NCBI GenBank assembly: GCA_035266845.1
Contig: DATFMP010000078.1
Span: 1-47,377 of the forward strand
Length of the DNA: 47,377 bases
Source of the DNA: DATFMP01 sp035266845
GTDB taxonomy: Bacteria > SAR324 > JACQKK01
Reading direction: 5' to 3'
Part shown: positions 16,316 through 25,431 of the stretch, piece after piece
Layout of the letters: each line of letters begins with the position of its first letter
How positions within the stretch are numbered: the stretch's first letter is position 1
Position numbers and translations under genes: made by a program
The notes under the pieces: model-generated
The model's database searches: none
Told to the model about the DNA's origin: nothing
What the model saw: the letters and a program-made list of their open reading frames with translations, nothing else

Positions 16316-19117
16316 ATGAAGCTCAGGCGAGTGGACGACAAACAGAGCTCCAAGACCGGAGCCTCCTGGCTGCGCGACCTGAATCCCAACCTGGCCCGCC
16401 GCAAGTTTCTGGCTGCGGCCGGGGTGGGTCTGGGTTTGGCGGCACTGGGGCCCAGCTTGGTGCGCGAGGCCGAAGCGGCAGAGATGCCTGCCCCCAATGC
16501 GCCCAAGACGCTTGTGAAGACCATCTGCGGCAACTGCGCGACAGGCTGCGGCCTCCAGGGCGTGGTGCAGAACGATGTGTGGAGCAGCATCGAACCCTGG
16601 TATGAACACCCCATCAATGCGGGCAGCCTGTGCTCCAAGGGCTCGGCGGGCCGCGAGCACGTGAACAATCATCGGCGCATGCGCTACCCGATGAAGCTGG
16701 AAGGCGGCAAGTGGAAGCGCCTCTCGTGGGACCAGGCCATGGGCGAGATTACCGACAAGCTCAAGGCGATCCGCCAGAAATACGGTCCGGATGCCCTCAT
16801 GGTCCTGGGCTCGGCGCACCACAGCAACGAGGCCGCCTATGCGCTGCGCAAGTTCGCCGGCTTCTGGGGCTCCAACAACATCGACCACCAGGCGCGCATC
16901 TGCCACTCCACCACGGTGGCCGGACTGGCCAACACGTGGGGCTATGGCGCGATGACGAACTCGATGAACGACATCCGCAACAGCAAGGCGGTGTTCGTCA
17001 TCGGGGAAAACGTCTGTGAGTCGCACCCGATCGCCATGCAGCACGTGCTGTACGCCAAGGAGATCAACAAGGCGCCCGTGATCGTGGTGGATCCCCGCTT
17101 CACAAAGACCGCCGCCTTCGCAGACCTCTACGTCCAGCAGCGTCAGGGCACCGACGTGGCCCTGATCATGGGGATGGTCAATGTCATCCTGAAGAACGGC
17201 TGGGAAGACAAAGAGATGATCCGGGACCGTACCTACGGCATCGAGGATCTGAAGAAGGAGTTGGAGCGCTACGACATCGATACCGTGGCGGACGTGACGG
17301 GCGTGCCCAAGGAGACCATCGAGAAGATGGCCAAGCTGATGGCGGATAACCGCCCGGGCACGGTGATCTGGGCCATGGGCGGCACACAGCACTCCAACGG
17401 CACCTCGGTGACGCGCTCGTACTGCGTGCTGCAGCTCGTGCTGGGCAACATGGGCAAATCCGGCGGCGGCACCAACGTGTTCCGCGGCCACGACAACGTG
17501 CAGGGCGCGACCGATCTTGGCGTGCTCTCGAACACCCTGCCCGGCTACTACGGCTTGGGCGCCGGCCCGTGGAAGCACTGGTCCAATGTGTGGGGCGTGG
17601 ATCCGGACTACATCAAGTCCCGCTTCAAGGACGAGAAGATGATGGGCAAGCCCGGCTTCACCGTCGCGCGCTGGTACGAGGGCGTGCTGATGGATGCCAA
17701 AGAGCTGGGTCAGGACACCAATGTCCATGCAGCCCTCTACTGGGGGCACTCTTCCAACTGCGAATCGCAGATGGACCGTGTCAAGGCGGCCCTGGAAAAG
17801 GTGGAACTGCTGGTGGACATCGACCCCTTCGTGACCAACACGGCGGTGCTGCCCGACCGGCAGGACAACGTTTACCTGTTGCCGGCCGCCACCGTGTACG
17901 AGCAAAGCGGCTCGGTGACGAACTCCAATCGCGACGTGCAGTGGCGGAACCGCATCGTCAAACCGGTGTTCGAGGCGCGCACGGACCTGGAAATCATGGT
18001 GGACTTCGCCAACCGCCTGGGCTTCGGCAAGGAGTTCGCCAAGAACCAGAAGGGCCCGTGGAGCCAGGACTACGAAAAGATGGTCGAGGACGTCGCGGGT
18101 GAATGGGCGCTGGGCATGCGCACCATCGGCATGGTGGGCCAGTCCGTGGCGCGCATGAAGCGCCAGATGGAATACGCCCATGTGTTCGACCGCAACACCA
18201 AGATGGCCACGAGCGGCCCCGTCAGGGGCGAGCAGTGGGGCCTGCCCTGGCCGTGCTGGACCGACAAGCACCCCGGCACGCAGATCCTCTACGATGTGGA
18301 CCTGCCCGTGGCCAAGGGCGGCATGGGCTTCCGTGCCCGCTGGGGCACGAAGGCGCCCGATGGCGAATCGCTGCTGGCCGGCAAGGGCTCGGCGCCCGTG
18401 GGCAGTTCCGTCAAGGGGGGCTACGCCGAGTTGGACAAATGGAAGACGGATCTCACGGGCAAGGTGTTCGAGGATGCCATCGCCAAGGGCCTCGCGCCTT
18501 ACGGCAACGGCCGGGCCCGCATCAGTGTGTGGACCCTGAAGGACGACCCGGTGCCCAAGCACCGCGAGCCGATCCACACGCCGCGGCCGGACCTCATCGC
18601 CAAGTGGCCGACTTACGATGATGTGAAGGAGCAGTTCCGGGTGCCCACGCTCTTCAAGAGCCTCCAGAAGCCCGAATGGGCCAAGGATTTCCCGGTCGTG
18701 CTCAACACCGGACGCCAGGTGGAATTCGAGGGCGGCGGTGCCGCCGAGCGGGCCTGCTGGTGGCTGGTGGAGCTGCAGCCGGAAATGTATGCGGAAATCA
18801 ATCCCACCTTCGCCGCGCAGAACAGCATCAAGCACGGCGACTGGATGTGGATTGAGAGCCCGCAGGACACGGATCCCAAACCAAGCCGGATGAAGGTCAA
18901 GGCCAAAGTCACGAAGCGCGTGCCTCCGGGCATGGTGTTCCTGCCCTTCCACTGGGGCGGGGCCTACGACGGCAAGACGCTTGCGGGCAAGTTCCCCGAT
19001 GGCAGCGTGCCCTACGGGATCGGCGAATCGGCCAATACCGTCACCAATTACGGCTACGACCGGATCACCCAGATGCAGGAAACCAAGGGTGGCCTGTGCC
19101 GGATCAGCAAGGCTTAG
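16316..19117 (+). CDS. fdhA: Formate dehydrogenase, molybdopterin catalytic subunit
   Basis: A 933-residue respiratory formate dehydrogenase large subunit. It has a twin-arginine signal (LARRKFLAAAG, from about residue 27), so it is exported folded to the periplasm. Cys71, Cys74, Cys78 and Cys106 bind the N-terminal [4Fe-4S] cluster. The metal ligand is Cys196 followed by His197 (RICHS), a Cys version where other formate dehydrogenases have selenocysteine. The motif AGLANTWGYGAMTN is typical of FDH rather than other members of the family. It oxidises formate to CO2 and passes electrons to FdhB. A strong ribosome site (AGGGAGGG) supports the start. Confidence 0.95.
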   Translation: MKLRRVDDKQSSKTGASWLRDLNPNLARRKFLAAAGVGLGLAALGPSLVREAEAAEMPAPNAPKTLVKTICGNCATGCGLQGVVQNDVWSSIEPWYEHPINAGSLCSKGSAGREHVNNHRRMRYPMKLEGGKWKRLSWDQAMGEITDKLKAIRQKYGPDALMVLGSAHHSNEAAYALRKFAGFWGSNNIDHQARICHSTTVAGLANTWGYGAMTNSMNDIRNSKAVFVIGENVCESHPIAMQHVLYAKEINKAPVIVVDPRFTKTAAFADLYVQQRQGTDVALIMGMVNVILKNGWEDKEMIRDRTYGIEDLKKELERYDIDTVADVTGVPKETIEKMAKLMADNRPGTVIWAMGGTQHSNGTSVTRSYCVLQLVLGNMGKSGGGTNVFRGHDNVQGATDLGVLSNTLPGYYGLGAGPWKHWSNVWGVDPDYIKSRFKDEKMMGKPGFTVARWYEGVLMDAKELGQDTNVHAALYWGHSSNCESQMDRVKAALEKVELLVDIDPFVTNTAVLPDRQDNVYLLPAATVYEQSGSVTNSNRDVQWRNRIVKPVFEARTDLEIMVDFANRLGFGKEFAKNQKGPWSQDYEKMVEDVAGEWALGMRTIGMVGQSVARMKRQMEYAHVFDRNTKMATSGPVRGEQWGLPWPCWTDKHPGTQILYDVDLPVAKGGMGFRARWGTKAPDGESLLAGKGSAPVGSSVKGGYAELDKWKTDLTGKVFEDAIAKGLAPYGNGRARISVWTLKDDPVPKHREPIHTPRPDLIAKWPTYDDVKEQFRVPTLFKSLQKPEWAKDFPVVLNTGRQVEFEGGGAAERACWWLVELQPEMYAEINPTFAAQNSIKHGDWMWIESPQDTDPKPSRMKVKAKVTKRVPPGMVFLPFHWGGAYDGKTLAGKFPDGSVPYGIGESANTVTNYGYDRITQMQETKGGLCRISKA

Positions 19118-19135
19118 TGAAAGGGGATTGCGACC

Positions 19136-19720
19136 ATGGCTAGGATGAAGTTCTACATCGACACCAAGCGCTGTATCGAATGCGGCGGTTGCGAGGTCGC
19201 CTGCAAGAACGTCAACGGCGTGCCGATGGGCATCGCCCGCATCCGCGTCGTCACGGTGAACGAAGGGGAAGCGGGCGAAACCAACGTCCCCATCCCCTGC
19301 ATGCACTGCAGCAACGCGCCCTGCGTGGCGGTATGCCCGGTGGATGCGCTGTTCAGCCGCGACGATGGCATCGTGCAGGTCAACAAGGAGACCTGCATTG
19401 GCTGCGGCTACTGCCTGTACGCCTGTCCGTTTGGCGCACCGCAGTTCCCCACGTCGGCGCTCTACGGATCGCGCGGCGTGATGGACAAGTGCACCTACTG
19501 CTCTGGTGGGCCCGGAGTGCCGAACTCGGCGCACGAGTATCAGCTCTACGGCTCCAATCGCGTGGCGGAAGGCAAGGGCCCCATGTGCGCGTCAGTCTGC
19601 GCCACCAAAGCACTGGTTTGGGGCGATTCGCCTGACCTGACCAAAGTTGCCCAGGATCGCATCTCCAAGCGCGGCTCGGGCGAGACGCCCTGGGGCTGGA
19701 GCACCGCGTATCCTGGCTAG
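19136..19720 (+). CDS. fdhB: Formate dehydrogenase iron-sulfur subunit
   Basis: A 194-residue ferredoxin-like electron-transfer subunit with four cysteine groups for four [4Fe-4S] clusters: CIECGGCEVAC, CMHCSNAPCVAVC, CIGCGYCLYAC and the split CTYC...CASVC. It carries electrons from FdhA to the membrane cytochrome b. It starts 18 bases after fdhA and is clearly in the same operon. It lacks the C-terminal membrane helix seen in E. coli FdnH/FdoH, as is usual for the shorter FdhB type. Confidence 0.95.
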   Translation: MARMKFYIDTKRCIECGGCEVACKNVNGVPMGIARIRVVTVNEGEAGETNVPIPCMHCSNAPCVAVCPVDALFSRDDGIVQVNKETCIGCGYCLYACPFGAPQFPTSALYGSRGVMDKCTYCSGGPGVPNSAHEYQLYGSNRVAEGKGPMCASVCATKALVWGDSPDLTKVAQDRISKRGSGETPWGWSTAYPG

Positions 19721-19738
19721 CCTTTCGTTTCCGGAGTG

Positions 19739-19766
19739 CCCCGCCGCGGCCTGGGCCACGGCGGGG
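19739..19766. terminator. Strong hairpin between fdhB and fdhC
   Basis: CCCCGCCG (19739-19746) pairs with CGGCGGGG (19759-19766), and the interior GGCC/GGCC extends the stem. It lies 19 bases after the fdhB stop inside an unusual 263-base gap before fdhC. Only a short ATTTT follows some bases later, so it may be a partial terminator or an RNA-stability element. Confidence 0.55.
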
Positions 19767-19983
19767 TGCCGCTCCGATTTTCCGGGCAGCCTGCGCTGCC
19801 GCAAATCTCCACTGAGGCCTGAGGCGTGGACTCGAAGCTCGGGCACCGATTCGCGTGTGTGGCTGCAACCGGGCACACACGCTGGAGTCGGGCTGGTCTG
19901 AGACTGAGTCTGCACTCGGGCGCACCCGCTGCAGCGAAACGGGCGAGTGGTTATCGCAACGCTACCGTTAGGAGGGGTGGATC

Positions 19984-20901
19984 ATGTCAATTCGGCTGAA
20001 ACCGCATTCGCAGCGCGCAACCAATGCGTTCCTGCGGCGGTCGGCGGTGCTGCTGGGTCTGTTCGTGCTCGTCTCGAACGTCGGCTTCGCCCTCGCGCAG
20101 GGGCTGCGCGATCCCACGTTGCTGCGCACGTCGCTCAACGTGTCGGAATTCCCGCGTCAGGTGGACCTGTTCATCAGTCTCCGGGAATCGTGGCTGATTC
20201 CAGGCTTCGCCATCGCGATGCTGGTGTTCATCGTGTTGGCCCTGGGCCACTTCTTCGCTATCGGGCCCAAGGACATGAGCGCTCGTGACGAGCGCGACCT
20301 GATCCCCTGGTGGAACCTGTTCGAGCGCATCGTCCACTTGGTGATGCTCGTCACGTTCGTCATCCTGGCCATCAGCGGTCTCGCAGTGACGTTCGGACGC
20401 TACCTGGGCGGTGGCACGCCCGGCCTGTTGCTGCGCCATACGCACGAGTATTCAGGCTTTGTGTTCACCGTATTTCTGGTGATCCTGTTTCTGATGTGGG
20501 TGCGCCACGCCATCCCGCGCAGCTACGACTTGGCTTGGTTCTCCAAGATGGGCGGCTACCTGGGCTACAAGGGCGCGCTGAAATCCGACAAGTTCAATGC
20601 CGGCCAGAAGGTGTGGTACTGGATCGTCGTGCTTGCAGGCATCCTGCTGGCCTACAGCGGGCTGATGGAATTCTTCGGTGTGGGCACCGTGCTCCAGCGC
20701 CGGACGGACGTGATGATCCACTTCTTCGCGGCCATCCCGATCATCCTGATGTTTCTGGTGCACCTGTATCTGACGACCATCGGCACCAAGGGCGCATTCA
20801 TGGGCATGGTTAACGGCCGCATCAGCAAGACGGCGGCCCAGCAACTCCACTCCGAGGCGCCTGAGCTGCGCCGCGCACAGCCCGCAGGATCGGACGACTA
20901 G
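19984..20901 (+). CDS. fdhC: Formate dehydrogenase cytochrome b subunit
   Basis: A 305-residue membrane protein of the FdhC/FdnI cytochrome b556 family. After an N-terminal hydrophobic segment come a second helix (GFAIAMLVFIVLALGHFF) and four core helices. Conserved histidines suitable for two b hemes lie in ERIVHLVML, HTHEYSG, VRHAIP and MIHFFAAIP/LVHLYL. It takes electrons from FdhB and reduces quinone. The start has a good GGAGGG site. It is separated from fdhB by 263 bases containing a hairpin, which is wider than usual for this operon. Confidence 0.92.
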   Translation: MSIRLKPHSQRATNAFLRRSAVLLGLFVLVSNVGFALAQGLRDPTLLRTSLNVSEFPRQVDLFISLRESWLIPGFAIAMLVFIVLALGHFFAIGPKDMSARDERDLIPWWNLFERIVHLVMLVTFVILAISGLAVTFGRYLGGGTPGLLLRHTHEYSGFVFTVFLVILFLMWVRHAIPRSYDLAWFSKMGGYLGYKGALKSDKFNAGQKVWYWIVVLAGILLAYSGLMEFFGVGTVLQRRTDVMIHFFAAIPIILMFLVHLYLTTIGTKGAFMGMVNGRISKTAAQQLHSEAPELRRAQPAGSDD

Positions 20902-20920
20902 GCATCGTCCACACCATCGA

Positions 20921-20943
20921 TGGGCGCGCTGCCGGCGCGCCCA
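20921..20943. terminator. Perfect GC-rich hairpin after fdhC
   Basis: TGGGCGCGC (20921-20929) and GCGCGCCCA (20935-20943) form a perfect 9-bp stem with a five-base loop, 20 bases after the fdhC stop. There is no T tract, so it may act as a transcript-stabilising 3' end or a weak terminator. Confidence 0.6.
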
Positions 20944-21007
20944 CCTCCTGCCGTAGGGGCTGCGCAGGTCGCAGCCCCGCCACGGTTCCCGCATCGCTAC
21001 TGACTGC

Positions 21008-22147
21008 ATGGGCCCTTCGATCCGAGCCGGCTGGACGGCCACGGTGCTCGCTGCCGTGGGCCTTCTCGCCGCCATGGCCTCACCGGGCGAGGTGCGGGGG
21101 GATGGGGCGTGGGAGACCAGCGAATTCCCCCACCACGTCATCGTCGCTGACTTCAACGGCGATGGGTTCAGCGATCTCGCAATATGCAACGCGGGGGACG
21201 CCAAGCTCTCGGTGCTGCTGGGCGATGGACACGGAGGCTTCAGCTCCAATCGCACCTATCCCACCGGACGCGGCCCGTCCTGGGTGGATGCGGCGGACTT
21301 CGATGGGGACGGTCACCTGGACCTGGTGACCGCGGACACGGGCGACAAGGGCCTGACGATCTACCGGGGCGATGGAGCGGGTGCCTTTGCCCTTATGGTC
21401 AAGGTGACGGGCTACCGCAGCATCGGCAGCGCCGTCGCGGCTGACTTCGACCGCGACGGGCGGCCCGACTTGGCGCTGCTGCAGCCGGTGGAACGTCGTA
21501 TCGTGATCCTGCGCAACAACGGTGGCGGCCGATTCTCGCAGCGCGCCACGTATCCACTGGGCACGGCACCGCACATTCTGGGCCGGGTGGATCTCAACGG
21601 GGACGGCCTCCCCGACCTCGTCGTCAACGTACTCACGGAAGGCACCGTGCTGGTGCTGCTGGGTCGGGGCGATGGCACGTTCGCGCCTCCGCTGGTCGTG
21701 AACACGGGGACCACACCCCACTACCGCGCCTATGGCGACTGGAACGGGGATGGCCGCACGGACTTCGCCGTTTCGCTGGCAGCTTTGGGCTCCGTGCGCG
21801 TGGTGCTGGCAAGGGCGGACGGCGGCTATGAGCTGGGGCAGACCATACGGGTCGGCATCAATCCGCATGGGCTCGTCAACGCCGATTTCAATGGGGACGG
21901 CCATCAGGATCTGGCGGTAGCCAATCGCACCTCCAAGGACCTCGTCGTGCTGCTGGGCGACGGCACCGGTCACTTCAAGGCCCTGGCGCCGGAGCCCATC
22001 GGCGAGGACGTCATCACACTGGCGACTGGCGACTTCGATCGCGATGGGCGGCCCGATCTGGTGCTGCTGTCTGCCGGCGGCAATCGGGTGTTGATCTGGC
22101 AGAGCCTGGGCGATGGCACCTTCCGTCCCATGCCCCACAAGCGATAG
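21008..22147 (+). CDS. FG-GAP/VCBS repeat beta-propeller protein
   Basis: A 379-residue secreted protein. The N-terminus (residues 1-31) looks like a signal peptide ending near GEVRG. The rest consists of about seven repeats with the calcium-binding D-x-N-x-D-G-x-x-D pattern: DFNGDGFSD, DFDGDGHLD, DFDRDGRPD, DLNGDGLPD, DWNGDGRTD, DFNGDGHQD and DFDRDGRPD. Seven such blades make a complete beta-propeller. Proteins of this kind are extracytoplasmic and bind partners or ligands. Its place between fdhC and the FDH accessory genes, on the same strand, is unusual and suggests either an FDH-associated periplasmic protein or an inserted unrelated gene. Confidence 0.88.
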   Translation: MGPSIRAGWTATVLAAVGLLAAMASPGEVRGDGAWETSEFPHHVIVADFNGDGFSDLAICNAGDAKLSVLLGDGHGGFSSNRTYPTGRGPSWVDAADFDGDGHLDLVTADTGDKGLTIYRGDGAGAFALMVKVTGYRSIGSAVAADFDRDGRPDLALLQPVERRIVILRNNGGGRFSQRATYPLGTAPHILGRVDLNGDGLPDLVVNVLTEGTVLVLLGRGDGTFAPPLVVNTGTTPHYRAYGDWNGDGRTDFAVSLAALGSVRVVLARADGGYELGQTIRVGINPHGLVNADFNGDGHQDLAVANRTSKDLVVLLGDGTGHFKALAPEPIGEDVITLATGDFDRDGRPDLVLLSAGGNRVLIWQSLGDGTFRPMPHKR

Positions 22148-22228
22148 GCTGTTGGGTATGATTTGCACACACGGCCTGCCCTGCCAGAAGGGCAACCCGC
22201 CGCGACTCACCCTGATTTCAGACGTGCC

Positions 22229-24181
22229 ATGACACCGCTGCGCCGCAAATGGGGCCTTTATCTCTGCCGCTGCAGCCTGCCCGAGAGCCTGGACAGCGCC
22301 TCATTCGAGGCCACCGGAGCCACCGTGGAGGTCGCCGCGGGACCCGAGTCCCTGCCTGGCTTTGCCGCGCGGCTGCGCAAGATCTTCGCGGAAGAGGTGC
22401 TCTACGCCTGCGAGTGCACGCCAACCGAGCGCTTGGCCGAGGCCTGCGAGACGGTGGGCATCGCTCCGGTGATTCATCCATTCGCCTTGGCCCAGGCCAC
22501 CCTGGCCGTACACACGCCGCCGGAGGCCGCCTCCAAGGCCCGACGGCTGCTGCTTGGCGCCCTGGCTGGCCTGGATGTCCGGCCACCCGTGACCCAGAAT
22601 CTGCTGGAAGCGGGCACCCGCGTCGCGCTGTTCGCGGACCGGCCGGCGGGTTTGGAACTGGCCCGCCGGCTGCAGGGCGAGGCATCCCTGGTGGTCTTCC
22701 TCGAAGGCGGCGAATCGGCATTCGGCGGGCCCCAGCGTGCCGTGAACTGGGGACGGCCCGAGGCGATCACGGGGCACGTGGGAGCCCTGAACCTGGCCGT
22801 GGCGCCTGTGGCTGGCTCGGACTTCGCGCAGCCTCAGCACTTGCAGGCGGACCAGGCGATCGTGGTTGGCGCCCGTGCCGCCGAGGTGCGCGGTCGCACG
22901 GGCGTGCATCGGCTTCCCGCACCCGGGCCTGACGACTTGGAGCGCGTGGTCGCGCAGGTGCGCGACCTGGTGGGCACCTTCAGCAAGTCGGAGCCCGTGC
23001 GCTACGACGCGGCCGTGTGCGCGGGCGGAGCCGCGGAAAAGCAGGCCTGCGGACGCTGCATCCCCGCCTGCCCCTACGATGCCATCGCCCGCGACACCAA
23101 CGACCCCCTGCGGGTGCGGGTGGATCAGCTCGCCTGCGAAGGCTGCGGGGCCTGCACCTCCGCCTGCCCCACATCTGCCCTGCGGTTCACGGAGCCCAGC
23201 CCGGAAGAGCTGTATGCCCGGATGGCCGCGCTGCTGGCTCCCAACGGGGACGGCGCGCAGCCCCGTGCCATCCTCTTCCACTGCGAGCAACAGGGACGCG
23301 GCCTGCTCGATTGGGCGGCGGCCGGGCAGACCCATTATTCGGCGGCGTTGCTGCCCGTACAGGTGCCCTGCCTGCGCAATGTCTCCGAGGCAGCCATGCT
23401 GGCGGCAATCCGCCTGGGCGCTGCGGGCGTGGGCCTGCTGGGCTGCGAGGATTGCCCCAATGGAGAGCGCAGCCTGCTGCTGGGCAAGCTGGAGCTGGCC
23501 CAGCGCGTGCTGGACGCCTTCGGCATCGGCGCGCAGCGGGTGCGCCTGTTGACCGTGGACGAGGGGACGCGTCCGCAGGGCATGGAGGCGCTGCATGCCT
23601 TCGCCGCCGGTCTGGGCGAAGCACCGGTGCCCGCGGACGGCAGGCGCTATCGGCTCACCGGCAATCGCGAGGTGCTGGCCGATGCCATTGAGGCGTTCAT
23701 CGGCGCCACGGGCCGCGAGGTGGGCGGGCTCACCCTCGACAAGGAGCAGCCCTTTGCCCTGGCCACGGTGAACGACCAGGGCTGCACGCTGTGCCGGGCC
23801 TGCGCCACCGTGTGTCCCACGCACGCCTTCTCCTTCGATATGGAGGTGCAGGCACTGCGCTTCAAACACATCACCTGCGTCAACTGCGGCCTGTGCGCCA
23901 GCGTGTGCCCGGAGCAAGTCATCACCCTGCGCAGCGAGTTGTATCCCGAACGCGAGGCGCTGGAGTACGTCACCGTGGCACAGGACGAGATGGTGCGCTG
24001 CGCGCGCTGCGAGAAGCCGTACATCAATCGCCGGGCCCTGGAGACCGTAGAGGCCCGGCTACGTGCGGCCGAGGGTGTGCTCGACACGTTCACGGGCCAG
24101 CGTGCAGGGTTGCTGCGCATGTGCCCGGACTGCCGGGCCGTGGCGGCGATGCAGGAGGTCAACCAGGGCTGGACGCCCTAG
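22229..24181 (+). CDS. Multi-cluster ferredoxin-like protein of the formate dehydrogenase locus
   Basis: A 650-residue cytoplasmic protein with two pairs of ferredoxin motifs: CGRCIPAC and CEGCGACTSAC in the first half, CTLCRACATVC and CVNCGLCASVC in the second. Two C-x-x-C pairs at the C-terminus (CARC, CPDC) could form a zinc ribbon. A cysteine-containing central part (GCEDCPNGERS) resembles the F420-non-reducing/heterodisulfide delta-type domain. Proteins of this layout sit beside fdhA and torD genes in many proteobacteria and are thought to serve FDH maturation or electron supply. The ATG at 22229 is preferred to an upstream in-frame TTG at 22163 that only adds an unstructured stretch. 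Confidence 0.8.
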   Translation: MTPLRRKWGLYLCRCSLPESLDSASFEATGATVEVAAGPESLPGFAARLRKIFAEEVLYACECTPTERLAEACETVGIAPVIHPFALAQATLAVHTPPEAASKARRLLLGALAGLDVRPPVTQNLLEAGTRVALFADRPAGLELARRLQGEASLVVFLEGGESAFGGPQRAVNWGRPEAITGHVGALNLAVAPVAGSDFAQPQHLQADQAIVVGARAAEVRGRTGVHRLPAPGPDDLERVVAQVRDLVGTFSKSEPVRYDAAVCAGGAAEKQACGRCIPACPYDAIARDTNDPLRVRVDQLACEGCGACTSACPTSALRFTEPSPEELYARMAALLAPNGDGAQPRAILFHCEQQGRGLLDWAAAGQTHYSAALLPVQVPCLRNVSEAAMLAAIRLGAAGVGLLGCEDCPNGERSLLLGKLELAQRVLDAFGIGAQRVRLLTVDEGTRPQGMEALHAFAAGLGEAPVPADGRRYRLTGNREVLADAIEAFIGATGREVGGLTLDKEQPFALATVNDQGCTLCRACATVCPTHAFSFDMEVQALRFKHITCVNCGLCASVCPEQVITLRSELYPEREALEYVTVAQDEMVRCARCEKPYINRRALETVEARLRAAEGVLDTFTGQRAGLLRMCPDCRAVAAMQEVNQGWTP

Positions 24182-24220
24182 GCAAGCAATCCACTCGCCA
24201 ACGCACGGGAGCCGGGCATC

Positions 24221-24667
24221 GTGGCACGCAAAGGCAATCGGGAGGGCGGGCGCAAGCGGCGCCGCCGGCAGGAGGGCAAGGAGTTCATGGATGCCGCTAT
24301 GGACGGCTACATCCGCGACCTTGCGCTGCACCGCTGGCGGGACTACGAGGATCTGGCGGACGTGTATGGCAGCGAAGCGCCCCGCGCACTGGAGGAGACA
24401 GGCGCCGTGCTGGGTGAGGAGCCCTACCGGGCCCTGTGGCAGGCGGCTTGGCAGCGCCACGTCTGGCCCGGCGGAGAAGACCCGCAAATGCACCTGTTCG
24501 GGCGCATGGAACTTGCCGTGCGAGAAGCCCTGCTGGCCGAGCAGGAGGCCCGTGCCGAGCGGGGCGACCGAACCATCGAGGACACGCCAGGTTACAACGA
24601 ATTCGTGGGCCGCGCGCTGGGGAATCTTTTCCACGAGGCCTCGGGCGAAATTGAGGAGCTGGACTAG
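24221..24667 (+). CDS. Small charged hypothetical protein in the formate dehydrogenase locus
   Basis: A 148-residue protein starting at GTG. The N-terminus is extremely basic (residues 1-20 are mostly Arg, Lys and Gly), whereas the rest is acidic and helical, with many aromatic residues (HRWRDYEDL, YRALWQAAWQRHVWP). I do not recognise a family. Its stop is two bases before the TorD-like start, so the two are coupled. It occupies the place where DUF3305/DUF3306 proteins occur in other FDH clusters, but I see no clear match to them. A chaperone partner role is possible. Confidence 0.65.
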   Translation: MARKGNREGGRKRRRRQEGKEFMDAAMDGYIRDLALHRWRDYEDLADVYGSEAPRALEETGAVLGEEPYRALWQAAWQRHVWPGGEDPQMHLFGRMELAVREALLAEQEARAERGDRTIEDTPGYNEFVGRALGNLFHEASGEIEELD

Positions 24668-24669
24668 AG

Positions 24670-25431
24670 ATGACCCTGCTGAGCGAACCCGATACCGCGC
24701 AGTTTCGGAGCGGCTATTACGACCTGCTGGCTCGGTTGTTCGCCAGCGAGCCGGATGAACGGCTGCTGCACGTGCTGCGCGAGGGACTGGACGACCGCAC
24801 GGTGGGTGCGACGCAGGTGCACCCGGCCATGGGTGAGGGCTGGCGCACGATGGCGGCCCACCTGGATGGCGACGTGCTGGAGGACCTCACGGATGAGTTC
24901 ACGCGCGTCTTCGTCGGCCCTTTTGGCCCGGTGGTCAACGCTTTCGAGTCGTTCTATCTGACCGGCCGGCTCTACGGGCAGCCCCTCGTGGACGTGCGGA
25001 GCTTCATGGGGCGGCAGAGTCTGGAGTCTGCCGGGGGTGAGCACCGCGAGCCGGAGGATGCGCTGGCCTTCGAGCTGGGCATCATGGCGCGGCTGGTGGG
25101 CCGCCAGTTGGCCGGCGGGGACGCCGATCCGGCCAGCCTCATTGAGCCGCAGCGCGAGTTCCTGGCCGGTCACCTGCTGGTGTGGGCGCCCGCGTGCCTC
25201 GCCGACATTGAGGGCACTCCCGGCGCAGCCTTCTATCGCGGTGCGGCGCTGGTGTTGCGGGGCTTCCTGGAGGTCGAGCGCGACTTCTTCAGCGAGGAAG
25301 GCGGACTGGAGGTGGAGGACCTGGAGGCCGCACGCCGCCGCTACCGCGCCCCCGAATTTCGGGGTCCGATCTTCGATGCCGAGCCCCCGAGCGCCGACAA
25401 TCCCTCCGGCAAACCCAAGGACGACGCCTAG
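24670..25431 (+). CDS. TorD/DmsD-family molybdoenzyme chaperone
   Basis: A 253-residue all-helical cytoplasmic chaperone. Family features are the N-terminal YYDLLARLFASEPDERLL, the central EFTRVFVGPFGPVVNAFESFYLTGRLYG and EPEDALAFELGIMARLV. TorD-like proteins bind the Tat signal of a molybdoenzyme and hold it until its cofactor is inserted. The obvious client is FdhA, the only Tat-exported molybdoenzyme in the window. The C-terminal 35 residues are a disordered-looking tail. It closes the FDH block. Confidence 0.85.
   Translation: MTLLSEPDTAQFRSGYYDLLARLFASEPDERLLHVLREGLDDRTVGATQVHPAMGEGWRTMAAHLDGDVLEDLTDEFTRVFVGPFGPVVNAFESFYLTGRLYGQPLVDVRSFMGRQSLESAGGEHREPEDALAFELGIMARLVGRQLAGGDADPASLIEPQREFLAGHLLVWAPACLADIEGTPGAAFYRGAALVLRGFLEVERDFFSEEGGLEVEDLEAARRRYRAPEFRGPIFDAEPPSADNPSGKPKDDA

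Noticed and set aside
16901..16906. Selenocysteine in formate dehydrogenase
   Set aside because: The metal-ligand codon is an ordinary Cys codon (TGC) at residue 196; no in-frame TGA occurs in the gene.
16289..19534. Minus-strand open frame of 1081 codons opposite fdhA and fdhB
   Set aside because: It is the mirror of well-identified genes; its composition is His/Arg/Gly-rich without motifs, a common by-product of GC-rich codon bias.
22163..22228. Upstream in-frame TTG start for the ferredoxin-like protein
   Set aside because: It adds 22 residues with no structure or conservation pattern and has no ribosome site better than that of the ATG at 22229.
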